In this document: positions 1 through 11,203 of the stretch, piece by piece
Layout: each line of letters opens with the position of its first letter
Position numbering within the stretch: the first letter of the stretch is position 1
Source: Turnera subulata
Taxonomy: Eukaryota > Streptophyta > Magnoliopsida > Malpighiales > Passifloraceae
NCBI GenBank assembly: GCA_028386065.3
Contig: JAKUCV010006750.1
Span: forward strand, 452,483 to 516,482
DNA length: 64,000 bases
Direction: 5' to 3'
Made by a program: the position numbers and the translations under genes
Notes under the pieces: generated by a model
Seen by the model: only the letters and a program-made list of their open reading frames with translations
What the model was told of the DNA's origin: nothing
The model's database searches: none

Positions 1-617
1 TTGATCCCCGAGTTAACTGTGTAAAACAGATACAGATGATATCTCCATATCACTTAATTCGAGCGTGGCCATGCATTTACAGTTCAACTCTGTCAGGCGG
101 CCCAACTGATAATATACCCGTTATATGGGATGAACAATTCCCATCTTGATCATACAAAACCCACTACACATTATATCATATACCCAATAATTATTCTAAG
201 GTTTACTCAGTTACGGGTAACTAAGAGTAATATCAAAGTATACGACTCACATGTTGGGAACCTTGATGATCTCAGGTCTAAGGACAATACATATAAGAAC
301 CACTAATGACAACATATATAACAGTCCATGTAGTGTTCTTATGTCGGGTCAGTCCAGTCCACAAGTTCTCTAACTTGTACCCATATGTAGAATTCATATC
401 TCATATAATTCTCAACATACGCTAGTCTTATAAATAATAATGTTGGGTAGGTATTATTATTAGCTGATCCCTGTAAAGTTCTTATATTTTATAAGAATCC
501 AATATTTATACACGTTCGTAAATAGTGACTATTTGTATAAATAACCTTATTTTGGAATTATTTATATGTACTGATATTTTATACTAGTTACTAACCGAAA
601 ACCCGTAATGTGATTGT
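1..617 (-). repeat. 3' LTR of Ty1/copia element (cut by window start)
   Basis: Bases 1-430 align directly with 7738-8165 of the complete 5' LTR at 6793-8352, with scattered substitutions. The element reads on the minus strand, so this is the 3' LTR; about 940 bp of its R/U5 side lie outside the window. The inner edge at 617 abuts the polypurine tract. The final 187 bp (431-617) do not align in either normal orientation and are listed separately. The outer target-site copy is not visible. Confidence 0.9.
431..617. other. Parallel (unreversed) complement of the 5' LTR terminus
   Basis: Reading both segments left to right on the plus strand, each base here is the Watson-Crick complement of the base at the same offset in 8166-8352. 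For example, 'cccgtaatgtgattgt' at 602-617 faces 'gggcattacactaaca' at 8337-8352. I compared all 187 positions and found one disagreement, at 548. The segment starts immediately after the shared 'gctagtctta' (421-430 and 8156-8165) and stops at the LTR/PPT junction. It is not a reverse complement or an ordinary inverted repeat. As a result the 3' LTR lacks the normal minus-strand TGTTAG start. Confidence 0.93.
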
Positions 618-633
618 TACTCCCACTTGTACT
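618..633 (-). promoter_or_regulatory. Copia polypurine tract (PPT)
   Basis: The minus strand reads AAGTGGGAGTA directly before the 3' LTR. This is the usual purine-rich primer site for plus-strand DNA synthesis. It fixes the LTR edge at 617. Confidence 0.8.
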
Positions 634-691
634 AAAGCTAATCATCCATGTATCTAATACCAATAGATTTAGCATGACTATCATGCTTCTG

Positions 692-1888
692 CTATGTGAG
701 CGGCTTAGTTAAAGGATCTGCTACATTGTTCTTAGAAGGAACTTTGCACAGCCTTACATCGCCTCTATCAATAATCTCTGTAATAAGATGGTAGCGTCGG
801 AGTATATGTTTGGATCTTTGGTGGTATCTAGGTTCCTGAGCCTGTGCGATTGTCCCATTGTTGTCACAATAGAGCTCAATCGGACTGTGAATGCTCGGAA
901 CCACCCCAAGTTCAGTTTTGAACTTCTTAATCCAAACAACCTCTTTCGCTGCATCAGAGACAGCTATGTATTCAGCCTCAGTTGTAGTATCGGCAACTGT
1001 TTCTTGCTTTGAAATCTTCCAGCATACAGCACCACCTCCAAGAGAAAACACATATCCTGACTGCGATCCAAAGTCATCCCAGTCGGTTTGGAAGCTACCA
1101 TCTGTGTAACCCTTTACAACAAGCTCATCAACGCTTCCATACACAAGGAATGCATCCTTAGTTCTTCTCAAGTACTTAAGGATGTTCTTAACCGCTGTCC
1201 AGTGACCTTCACCGGGATCAGATTGATATCTACTTGTGACACTTAATGCATATGTGACATCCGGTCGAGTACATAGCATGGCATACATGATAGATCCTAT
1301 TGCTGACGCATAAGGGATCTTACTCATTCGCTCTCTCTCCTTAGATGTACTAGGACATTGATTCTTTGAGAGAGTTATGCCATGTGACATGGGCAAGAAA
1401 CCTTTCTTAGAATCTTGCATGCTAAACCTTTTAAGCACCTTGTCAATATATGTACTTTGACTTAGACCTAGAAGCCTTTTGGATCTATCTCTATAGATCT
1501 TTATACCTAACACGTAGGTAGCTTCACCTAAGTCCTTCATTGAGAAATTCTTTCCTAACCAAGTCTTTACAGACTGTAGCATTGGAATATCATTCCCAAT
1601 GAGTAGAATGTTGTCAACATAAAGTAACAAGAAAACAATAGTGCTCCCACTAACCTTCTTGTAAACACATGAGTCATCTTCACTTTTAATGAAACCAAAC
1701 TCTTTGATTACTTCATTAAAACAAAGATTCCAACTCGTTGAAGCTTGCTTAAGTCCATAAATGGACCTTTGCAACTTGCATACCATATTGGCATTCTTTG
1801 GATCGACAAAACCTTCAGGCTGTGTCATATACACATCCTCTAAAAGATTTTCGTTTAAGGAAAACGGTTTTTGACGTCCATTTGCCAT
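692..1888 (-). pseudogene. Copia RT (C-terminal part) and RNase H
   Basis: This is the reverse transcriptase palm/connection region followed by RNase H of a copia polyprotein. Residues 13-60 carry the 'NLLEDVYMTQPEGF' and 'SIYGLKQAS' RT signatures. The catalytic box at residues 90-93 reads YVDN instead of the canonical YVDD. The changed codon is AAC (1610-1612 on the minus strand), a G-to-A change that should abolish polymerase activity. RNase H follows with YTDGS, TTEAEYIA and YCDNNG, which hold its acidic residues, and the usual 'NNVADPLTKPL' end. The upstream part of RT continues in another frame at 1815-2045, so the gene is broken. Confidence 0.9.
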
Positions 1889-2245
1889 ATCTCATATAAT
1901 CGTGGTATGCAGCTATAGCCAATAGAATCCGAATGGATTTAACCTTGGCGACTGGTGAGAAAGTTTCATCATAGTCAATACCATGAACTAGCTTGAAACC
2001 TTTCGCAACCAATTGCCCTTTAAAAGTAATCACATTACCATCCACGTCGGTCTTTTACAAAGACCCATTTGCACCCTATAGGTTTTACCCTTTCAGGTGG
2101 ATCAACCAAGGTCCATACCTTGTTTTTCATACATGGATTCTATTTCCGAATTCATGGCTTCAAGCCACTTCTTGGAGTCCAGACCCGTAATGGCCAGCTG
2201 ATAGGAAGTGGGCTCATCCTTACCTATGAGCATCACATCTCCAGT
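1815..2245 (-). pseudogene. Copia RT N-terminal part, copy 1 of a tandem duplication
   Basis: The minus strand encodes 'MDGNVITFKGQLVAKGF', 'GIDYDETFSPVAKVKSIR' and 'LLAIAAYHDY', the start of the copia RT domain. The frame is lost around 'YMRYGKWTSKT', where the intact family reads YEVWQMDVKTAFLNG as in copy 2. Together with the start of the 692-1888 frame this forms one copy of the first half of RT (about 1612-2245). The same region repeats at about 2247-2878 with many differences. Confidence 0.85.
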
Positions 2246-2799
2246 ATGTCAACATACAACAATAAGAAAATGATAGTTCTCCCACTCACCTTCTTGTAAA
2301 CACATGGCTCATCTTCATTTTTAATGAAACCAAGCTGTTTGGTTACTTCATCAAAACGAAGATTCCAACTCCTAGAAGCTTGCTTTAATCCATAAATAGA
2401 TCTTTGCAACTTGCATACCTTATTAGCATTCTCTGGAGTGACAAAACCTTCAGGTTGTGTCATGTACACATCCTCTAAAAGATTTCCATTAAGAAAAGCG
2501 GTTTTGACGTCCATCTGCCATACTTCATAATCATGGTGTGCAGCTATAGCCAATAGAATTCGGATGGATTTAACCATGGCAATTGGCGAAAAAGTTTCAT
2601 CATAGTCAATACCATGAACTTGTTTGAAACCTTTCGTAACCAACCGCCCTTTAAAGGTAACCACATTACCATCCAAGTCGGTCTTTTTCTTAAAGACCCA
2701 CTTGCACCCGATGGGTTTTACCCCTTCAGGTGGATCAACCAAGGTCCAAACCTTGTTCTCATACATGGATTCCATCTCAAAATTCATGGCTTCTAGCAC
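2233..2799 (-). pseudogene. Copia RT N-terminal part, copy 2 (tandem duplicate)
   Basis: A 188-residue frame covers the RT start ('NKVWTLVDPPEGVKPIGCKW'), fingers ('YDETFSPIAMVKSIR'), 'WQMDVKTAFLNGNLLEDVY' and 'SIYGLKQASRSWN'. It stops at 'LLLYVDILEM', just where the YVDD box should complete. Beyond the break, the sequence restarts with the beginning of RT copy 1. Copy 2 keeps a better reading frame than copy 1. The two copies differ at many bases, so this is not a recent duplication of one copy unless both decayed afterwards. A recombination between related elements is an alternative. Confidence 0.88.
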
Positions 2800-2975
2800 T
2801 TCTTAGAGTCTGGACCTATAATAGCCTGTTGATAGGAAGTGGGCTCATCTTCATCCATGAGCATCACGTCTCCCGTATGAGTCAAAAGAAATCCATATCT
2901 CTCAGGCTCATACCGAGTCCTATCAGACCTACTTGGTCCATGTGTTACAGGTACAGGATTTTCACCCACAACATC

Positions 2976-3815
2976 TTATGGTTCCTGTCCTTGTTCCATC
3001 TCATCCTCTATAGCTTCTTGTTGTACTCGAACTTCTTCGAGTTCTATTTTTCTCCCACTGATCTCTCTAGAAATAAATTCTTTTTCTAGAAAAATAGCTG
3101 TATGAGTAACAAACACTTTTTGCTCTGTGGGATTATAGAAATAATATCCTTTAGTTTCTTTAGGATATCTAACAAAAAGGCACTTGTCAGATTTAGGGCC
3201 GAGTTTGTCTGATGCTTGTCGTCTTACGTAAGCCTCACAACCCCAAATCTTCATAAAAGACAAATTGGGACGTTTCCCAGTCCACATCTCATATGGTATC
3301 TTTTCAACCGATTTAGATGGAACACGGTTAAGTGTAAAGGCAGCAGTCAATAAAGCATGCCCCCAAAATGAAAAAGGAAGATCAGCTTCACTCATCATAG
3401 AACGAACCATATCTAATAAAGTTCTATTTCTCCTTTCAGAAACACCATTCCATTAAGGTGTACCTGGTGGAGTAAGTTGTGATACTATACCACAATCCTT
3501 TAGATGATTAAGAAATTCTCGGTCTAAGTATTCACCTCCTCGATCAAAACAAAGCATTTTAATACTCTTGCCGAGTTGATTTTGTACTTCATTCTTGAAT
3601 TCTTTGAACTTTTCAAAGGATTCTGACTTGTGCATCATAAGATACACATAGCCATATATACTATAATCATCAGTAAATGTTATGAAGTACAGAAAACTTC
3701 CTCTAGCCTGTGTTGACATAGGCCCACACACATCAGAATGTGTAAGGCCTAACAAGTCTGAAGCTCTTTCACCTTTACCAGCAAAAGGAGCCTTTGTCAT
3801 TTTGCCAATAAACAT
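2976..3815 (-). pseudogene. Copia integrase core
   Basis: This is the catalytic core and C-terminal part of a retroviral-type integrase. The first acidic residue is in 'GLTHSDVCGPM' and the second in 'MLCFDRGGEYLDREF'. The third lies in 'WNGVSERRNRTL', right after an in-frame TAA at 3453-3455. After the stop the frame continues with the typical GKR motif region 'YEMWTGKRPNLSFMKIWGC'. The zinc-binding part lies in a different frame upstream, so there is a frameshift near 3800-3815. A further stop (2976-2978) and frame change separate integrase from RT. The order gag-PR-INT-RT-RNaseH is diagnostic of Ty1/copia. Confidence 0.9.
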
Positions 3816-5230
3816 GACTCACATGTCTCAAATGATTCAAAATCAAAAGAGTCCAAAAGTCCATCCTTATGGAGTTTAGAAATACGAGTCTCGTTTATAT
3901 GGCCCAAATGACAATGCCAGAGATAGGTCGTATTAGAATCGCTTAATTTAACCTTCTTCGAATTAATGTTATAGATTGGAGTTTCTCGGTTTAGAACGTA
4001 CAAACCATTGCTTAAATATGCACCACCATAATAAATTTCATTCAAATAAATAGAACAACAGTTGTTCTTTATTACAAATGAAAAACCCTTCTTGTCCAGA
4101 CAAGAAACATAAATCAAATTCCTGCTTATAGTAGGTACATAATAGCAATCATCAAGTTCTAAAACCAAACCACTCGGTAAAGATAGATAATAAGTCCCTA
4201 CGGCTAAAGCAGCAACTCTTGCTCCATTTCCAACACGCAGGTCCACTTCACCCTTTGCTAATCTTCTACTCTTCCTCAAATCCTGCACATTTACACAAAT
4301 GTGAGAACCATATCCGGTATCTAGTACCCAAGATGTAGAGATAGAAATATTAGCTTCTATAACAAGAATACCTGAAGCGGAAGTCTTACTTCCCTTCTGT
4401 TTCTTCACCTCCTCAAGGTAAACAAGGCAATTACGCTTCCAATGGCCAGGTTTCTTGCAATGGAAACATTGTCCTTCCTTTTCAACACCACCTTTGGGTT
4501 TGAGCACAAGTGAAGAAGAAGATGCACATGAACCAAACCTTTTGGTAGGTTTCTTCTTCTTGTTATACTTGGCCTTTCCCTTTCCTTTTCCATTTCCAAC
4601 CATCAAAATGTTGTTGGATTTATTTGCCTTCATCTGTTGCTCAACTGTTCCCAACATATTAAGCAACACAGACAGAGATTTGTCAAGATGATTCATATTG
4701 AAATTCATGACAAATTGGCTATAACTATCCGGCAATGATTGCAAGACAAGATCAACGACCAACTCTCTTTGCAAAGGATAACCCAGGCCTTCAAGGCTCT
4801 CAATGTATCCAATCATTTTGAGCACATGAGGTCTGACAGGTGATGACTCAGCCATCCTGCATTGGAAAAATATCTTTGAGGTCTCATACCTCTCATGCCT
4901 GGCTTGCTTTTCAAAGAGCATTTTCAGGTGTTCGATCATACCAAAAGCACCCAAGTTCTCATGTTGCTTCTAAACCTCAGAGTCCATAGTGACAAGCATA
5001 AGGCATGCAACATCCAATGCTTCATCAACATGCTTCTTAAAAGCATCCTTTTCTGCCCTAGGAGCATTAGGTGCCGGTTCATTAGGGGCAGGCCCTTCAA
5101 GGACATACAACTTCTTTTCTTGCTTGAGGACTATCCTCAAATTGCGATGCCGCTTAAGGAAATTATTCCCATTCAGTTTTTCCTTCTCAAGGACTGATCG
5201 CAGTGACATAGTATTTGTATTTTGTGCCAT
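3797..5230 (-). pseudogene. Copia gag, protease and integrase zinc finger
   Basis: Translation begins at 5230; an internal Met starts the familiar 'MSLRSVLEKEKLNGNNF' gag N-terminus. An in-frame TAG at 4970-4972 interrupts gag; the same frame resumes and runs to 3797. In order: a helical gag domain, a Lys-rich stretch ('GNGKGKGKAKYNKKKK'), one CCHC zinc knuckle ('CFHCKKPGHWKRNC'), the aspartic protease motif 'WVLDTGYGSHIC', then the integrase HHCC region ('HCHLGHINETRI' through 'CESCLLAK'). Gag should package RNA; the protease would process the polyprotein. One stop and one downstream frameshift make it inactive. Confidence 0.92.
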
Positions 5231-6776
5231 GATAATTCTACAATAATCAATTCACACAAAATCAGAGTCATGTATACATAAAATCATTTAACAAGAAATT
5301 TTATTAAATGATACTCCCACTATACAAATCACGAAGAAAATAAGTGGGCCAAGATCCATATTTCACTACAAGATAAGTTAACTTTGGCTAATCGCTTATA
5401 TCATAGTTATTTTGGTAGACAACTCTTTGTCAATTATATCTCATGTAACTCTTGGATAGTTGAGTGAACAACTCTTGTTCTTGTCTATCTCATAGACTTA
5501 TCTCAACTCTTTGCCTCTAATTCCCAATCCTATTGAGATGACTTAGTTAAGTTCAACCCATGACAAACAATTTGGATATTACAATTATCCCGTCGCACCT
5601 TGCTATGATAAACATTGGCACTTTGCTTTGGCAAACCTACCAAGTGTTGATCTAAGCATAGATGAGTGCTCATCAATGGAAGGCAACACATGAGGAACTT
5701 AATATTTACATCAATAATTGTTTCCATACATAACAATTATGCCATCGCATCTTGCTAGTATAAACATTGGCACTTTGCTTTGGCAAACCTACCAAGTATT
5801 GATCTAAGCAAAGATGAGTGTTCATTTCATACATAACATGCATGTGATCAAATATCACATATACAATAACTTTGCATCATTTATAATCATTACCAAGCTA
5901 TGTGACATGATTATAAAAGGATAAACATGTTAACAAGCAATCAACATATTGTTCATATATCATTAAGATCATAAGAACATGTTATCTAGCTTGCAAAACA
6001 TCGAAAACATTGGCAGAACCTTCACAACATCGATGTTGACACTTAAACATCGATGTTTGAGGTTGGCGAATCCTCAGAACATCGATGTTTACTCTTAAAC
6101 ATCGAGGTTTGAGGTTGGCGAATCCTCAAAACATCGATGTTTACTCTTAAACATCGATGTTTGAGGTTTCTGAATTCCAGAACATCGTTGTTGACACTTA
6201 AACATCGATGTTTGAAGTTTCTGGAACTCCAAATAATTGGCCGAATGGTAAGAACATCGATGTTTACATCTTAAGCATCGACGTTTTGACCTTGAACATC
6301 GATGTTTGAAATCAAACATCGATGTTTGAACCCCTCGGTGGACTATCGACCAAAGAGAACATCGATGTTTACCATTAAACATCGATGTTATGACCCTTCG
6401 GCTGATAATCAGCAAAGGAGAACATCGATGTTTACCATTAAACAACGATGTTTTATCCAGTCCGCCGAAGAGAACATCGATGTTTACCTATAAACATCGT
6501 TGTTGTGCCCCCTTATCAAACTCATTCAACTTTCTTCCAGAAACACACCTTGATTGATATCATATACCAATCGAGCACTTGCTGTCAAACACCTTTGACA
6601 GAACCAACTTCAACATATCACATATATGAGAATCATAATGATCTAGTTTAAGCATACTATCAACATAAGCATAATAAACTATGATCAAGTTATGTTGCTT
6701 ATACAATCATGATCAAGCCACATCACATATAGCATATCATATATATAAACAACTTATTCGGTATAGTGTTTCACAA
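5231..6776 (-). other. Copia untranslated leader
   Basis: About 1.55 kb lies between the PBS and the gag start. I see no coding domain in it. It holds a short tandem duplication ('tttgctttggcaaacctacc' at about 5618 and 5775 with similar flanks) and, next to the PBS side, the palindrome array at 6026-6510. The leader is long for a copia element. Confidence 0.75.
6026..6510. repeat. Array of the palindrome AACATCGATGTT in the copia leader
   Basis: I count 13 exact copies of the 12-bp perfect palindrome AACATCGATGTT and 5 one- or two-base variants (such as aacatcgaggtt and aacatcgttgtt) in about 485 bp. Many are paired, two palindromes separated by about 7 bp ('taccatta' or 'tactctta' between arms), with pairs spaced by less conserved 20-40 bp. 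Translation gives a periodic 'TSMF..KHRCS' pattern, but no initiation or domain supports a protein. Confidence 0.92.
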
Positions 6777-6792
6777 GAGGCTCTGCTACCAC
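6777..6792 (-). promoter_or_regulatory. Copia primer binding site (tRNA-Met type)
   Basis: The minus strand reads GTGGTAGCAGAGCCTC directly after the 5' LTR end. It resembles the plant initiator tRNA-Met PBS (TGGTATCAGAGC) with one difference. Confidence 0.85.
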
Positions 6793-8352
6793 TGTAAGTA
6801 ACCGGGTATGCAAACAAAGAGATAATATGTGCAGCGGAAAGACCCGAAACTAATGGAGGATCCATGTGAAACGGGGTAAATCGAATAACAAAATTTTTGT
6901 ACCTAGTTTGGTTGAGTTCTTTCGCTCAACTGTTGAGCCGAATTAGCAAGAACTAGACACAAATCCGATTCCACTACGGTATCCACATGAACCGTCAATG
7001 ACTGCTAGCAACCGTCTCACGATCACTAACCCGAGCACTCCCGAAATGCAGTGCTCGCTGCAAAATTCCGAGAGCTAGAGAGCCTAGAGTGTTTTACTCA
7101 CAACTGATGTGTATGTTCTTGTGTGTTGAGCTGTCAAAAATCTGCTCTTTTACACAGTCTTTCATATATCACATATATATTTCAATGTTAGGTAATATAG
7201 AAAATGGCCAACCTAATCATACATACATCTTATCATGCATGATTGTGTTTTCCATTATCTATACTTTAGTCATAATCATCAACATGATTATGTCTACACT
7301 AACTCAATTATATATATCAACATATATATAAGACAACACATCCTATCATGCTTTTTGGACAATAATTCAGGTTCAATAATTCTGGTAACTATTAAACCGA
7401 ACCAACCCAAACGACCCGATCCAACCATGGTCTAACCATTAGCTCAACAACCGGGTCGAACCATAGTCCAACTATGGTCTAACCACTTGCTCGAATCAAC
7501 AGTTCTGTGTGTCTAACCCTTTAGGCACTAATCACGTTGGCAATAATTATAAACTCTCATTTATAATTATTAACAATGAGCGGTGTCTAGCAACACATCA
7601 TTGCTACCCAAGTGACCAGATCAGAACTGATTCATAATGCCTCGAAAAATTGTCATTATCCTTTCGTCCCATTATTTCAAAATCAAACACGAGACATGGA
7701 ATATGTCATTCTCGTATATGTTTAATCTAAGGTTTCTTGATCCCCGAGTTAACTGTGTGAAATGGATACAAATGATATCTCCATATCACTTATTCCGAGC
7801 ATGGCCACGCATTTACAATTCAACTCTATCAAGGGGCCCAACTGATAAGATACCCGTTATATGGGTTGGACGAATCCCATCTTAATCATACAAAACCCAC
7901 TATACATTATATCATATACCCAATAATTATTCTAAGGTTTACTCAATTACGGGTAACTAAGAGTAATATCAAAGTATACGACTCACATGTTGGGAACCTT
8001 GATGATCTTAGGTCTAAGGACAATACATATAAGAACCACTAATGACAACATATATAACAGTCCATGTAGTGTTCTTATGTCGGTCAGTTCAGTCCACAAG
8101 TTCTCTAACTTGCACCCGTATGTAGAATTCATATCTCATATAATTCTCAACATACGCTAGTCTTAATTTATTATTACAACCCATCCATAATAATAATCGA
8201 CTAGGGACATTTCAAGAATATAAAATATTCTTAGGTTATAAATATGTGCAAGCATTTATCACTGATAAACATATTTATTGGAGTAAAACCTTAATAAATA
8301 TACATGACTATAAAATATGATCAATGATTGGCTTTTGGGCATTACACTAACA
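6793..8352 (-). repeat. 5' LTR of the Ty1/copia element
   Basis: The LTR is 1560 bp and is bounded by TGTAAG and CTAACA on the plus strand; the minus strand runs TGTTAG...CTTACA. The inner edge is fixed by the PBS. Bases 7738-8165 match the window-start LTR copy. The base after the outer edge belongs to the Athila-like sequence, so the copia element inserted there; the 5-bp flank is GTTGA. Promoter and polyadenylation signals must lie in this LTR, but I could not place them. Confidence 0.9.
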
Positions 8353-10515
8353 GTTGAGGAGGTTGGTGAGGGTTTTTGTCAATTGGACTTGCTGGCTCGT
8401 GTATTGGTTATGGAATTCTCACATGACACGGGCCTGTGTCTTCCCATTCCTCCTCAGTTCTGCGATGCCCCGAGTGATGTTAGTGCCCATTTCCCCTACT
8501 GAGCCTGTGAGGCAGATCTCTTGGGCGGAAATGCTGTCCTGGAGGCGCTGCTGACGTTCCGCTTAAGCATTGAGGGTCTCTTGTAGGCGGTTTTTGTTTT
8601 GGTGGATTAGAATAATCTGTTGACCAATCCAATCCTGCATTTGCTCTAGGATATCTAGTAATTGGTCCCGGGTAACTGCCTGGGCCTGTGCTTGAGGCTG
8701 TGGGGCTGCTGGAGGTGCTCCTACTGGCTGCCGCTGGCCCGGATTGTTTTGGAGCTGTTCTTGAGGCTGTGCCTCGCCTTGTGCTGCTTCTACTCCTATA
8801 GCCTGTTCCTCAGGCTGTTCCTCTGCTGCTTCTTCCTCAACCTATTCCTCAGGCTGTGGTGCAGGGAGGTTGAGGCGGTTGAGAATGGTGCCGTCGATCC
8901 AAACCGTTCCTTCAACTTCTTGGAACTGGTGGAGGGGAATGGCAAAGTGTCGTGCCAGTGTTGTGATTATCCCCACACCTGGAAGTTACTGGTCCTGCCC
9001 TGTGTGTAGAGGCGGCGGAGGATGAAGCATCCTTTGTTGAGGGGCTGTCTGTGAACCATGCAGTACAGAATAAAAAGCTCCTCGGTTTGCATTGTCAGGC
9101 GACTCCGGTTGCGGTCATAAATGTTATATGTCAGGAAGTGCTGAATGATTCTGAGGCTGCGACGGTGGAAAGATGTGGCACTGCTGGAGGACGAGTTGTA
9201 GCCCGGTGTGTTGGAAATCTCCCTCCAGAACGTTTGGGTGTCAAAATTTCCAAGACTCTCCTGGTGTCCTTCGTTTGGCAGTCCAAAATGGCATTGAACT
9301 AGGTGACCGTGAGGACCCGATTCTCGTTGCCCAACCTAAAGTAGGCGAGGCCATCTTGACGCGAAGGGCGTTCATGTCGAGCCATCTGCTAACAAGCACA
9401 ATCTGAGATTGTGCTCGTATCCACGCCCTCCTGTGGTCGGCACTTACTGCGCGAAAAACGAAGGGTTGGATGTCGGCCTCTTGTCAGGCCTGTTCATCTT
9501 CTTGTTGCTCTGCTTCTTCCTCCTCGCCTTCCCTCTATTCCATTTCTTCCCCTTTTGGGTGATGGGTTGGGGTCTTGGGTTCCTGAGGGCGATCCTGGTT
9601 GTATTTGGATCATCCCTCGTGTGTTGGTGTGAGGGTGAGTGTTGAGGGGCTAGCCGTGGTGGCGGTTTTGTATTTGGAGGTGGTGGAGCGGGTGCGTGGG
9701 CGTTTGGTCGGGCGGGTGGAGGTTTTGGTGAGGCTAGGGGTGAGGGCGGCGGTGGATGATTCTGGGGGTGGGTCCACCGTCATGTCGATGATTTTGTATT
9801 CGTGGACGGCAGTGCGCTTTTTGGGACGCACTTCAGCGTTGGTGGTGGTTTCGATTTCTGAAGGGGGGTATAGGTTTAGCACAATCCCGCCGCCAGAGAT
9901 TGTGAGTTGGGTACGAGAGCGGCGGGTGTAGTGGGTGAGTGGGGTTGTTCGTATGGTGGATGGTGTGGTTTGAGAGGTGTCGGGTATGGTGGCTGTGGGT
10001 TCTGTGGTTGGTGCAGACAGGGTGAGTTGGGGTGGGGATTGGGTGTTTTGTGGTGCGTAAAGGCGAGCAAACTCGCTTATTAGGTTGTGAAGGGGAGGTA
10101 GGTCTGGGTGTAGTGGCAGTGGTGGGGGGTTGATGGGCAGGTTGCGGTGGATGAATTGAAAAAGGGGGCGGGTGATGGTGTAGGTTCCAGTGGGGTTGAG
10201 GGGTGGGAGATTAGGGATAGTTTCGTTAGAGGGGGAAGAGGAAGGTGTTGTGGGCAGTAAGTTGGGGAGAGGAAGAAGATGAAGTGAAGAAAGTGAAGGC
10301 AGGGGTTTTCTTTTTAAAGCCAATGAACAGGAGTGAGGGATGGCGAAGGGGTGGATAAACGAAGAGTTATGTCTGCTGAGTAATGATTGTTGTCGCCTAT
10401 TCATATGTATGTGTGCCCCCTTTTTCAGAATTTGGGTTGTGTCTATTCGCATGAATGACACGTGGGTAAGGGAGGTATAATTGTGTTGGGCAGATTTTTT
10501 TACCGTGTGAGACAA
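8353..10515 (-). pseudogene. Athila-like env-like/third ORF region, degenerate
   Basis: Downstream of the integrase, a minus-strand frame from 10515 to 9610 encodes about 300 residues rich in Pro, Thr and Ser, ending in a basic 'RPTKRPRTRSTTSKYK' stretch. After a stop, conceptual frames down to 8353 resemble the plant retrotransposon third-ORF family: 'FWTAKRRTPGESW', 'LPGVGIITTLARHFAIPL', 'GTVWIDGTILNRL', then a Gln/Glu/Ala-rich, coiled-coil-like tail. Position and style fit the env-like ORF of Athila elements; function is unknown. Multiple stops make it non-coding now. The copia insertion at 8352 cuts off its end. Confidence 0.65.
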
Positions 10516-11203
10516 TTTTTTCCTGTTTCTCTTTTTGCGCTGGAAACTGTAGCCGAAACAGACTGAGCCTGTTTGTGACTACAGGGCCACAGGCTGTGCC
10601 TTGGTATTGACATTGTTTAAAAGGAAAAATTTGTTTCCTATATTCAGCAAGACTCTACCCTTATCGTTTTGTTCGAGCCCGTGATGGGGCTGCGGTTAGC
10701 ATGTGTAGTGTTAAAATACTCCTTTTTGCAAAAATTTGTTGAAGCTGGCTATTTAAAAGGGTATGGAGGAACTTCCCTGATGAATTTCTGACTTGAGGAT
10801 TCCTTTCCTTAAATTTGCAGCACCTAATAAAAACAAAAGAAAACACGCAAAGGATAAACAAAACAAACTTGAAAGAAAGTAATGGAAAGAAAATTGAAAA
10901 TGACCACACTTAGAGGTTGCCCAAGTGGTGCTTCTTTTACGTCTTTTAGCTGGACACCTCCCCATTTTGCTAGTTGGGAGGTGGATCATGGTGCAACTGA
11001 GTCTCTTGATACTGATTGGTCCTTGTGTGATATAGCTTCGGCCTGTGTCCGTTTACCTTGAATGGATACGTCTGGTCATTGTAGATTTCCGCAACTCCAT
11101 GTGGGCAAGAGTGTGACACTGTGAATGGTCCAGACCATCTTGATCGAAGCTTTCCAGGGAGAAGCTTCAGGCGAGAGTGGTAAAGTAGAACTTGGTCCCC
11201 TTC
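10516..11203 (-). other. Athila-like integrase C-terminus and spacer
   Basis: The minus strand from about 11203 to 10980 still encodes the integrase tail in broken frame ('[10 protein letters not shown]', '[11 protein letters not shown]', '[11 protein letters not shown]'). The spacer toward 10516 is non-coding. It includes the inverted module 'ctgagcctgt...acaggctgtg' near 10565-10600. No other gene is seen. Confidence 0.6.

Noticed and set aside
431..617. Ordinary inversion of the LTR end
   Set aside because: Tested against the reverse complement of 8166-8352: the ends do not match ('gggttgtaataataaat' would be expected near 617). Only the unreversed complement fits.
6026..6510. CRISPR-like array or repeat protein in the copia leader
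   Set aside because: The repeats are 12-bp palindromes with irregular short spacers in a plant retroelement. No cas genes, no uniform spacers. The encoded periodic peptide has no start or domain support.
8662..9931. Plus-strand Leu/Val-rich frames opposite the Athila third ORF
   Set aside because: These are antisense shadows of the Pro/Thr/Gln-rich minus-strand coding region.
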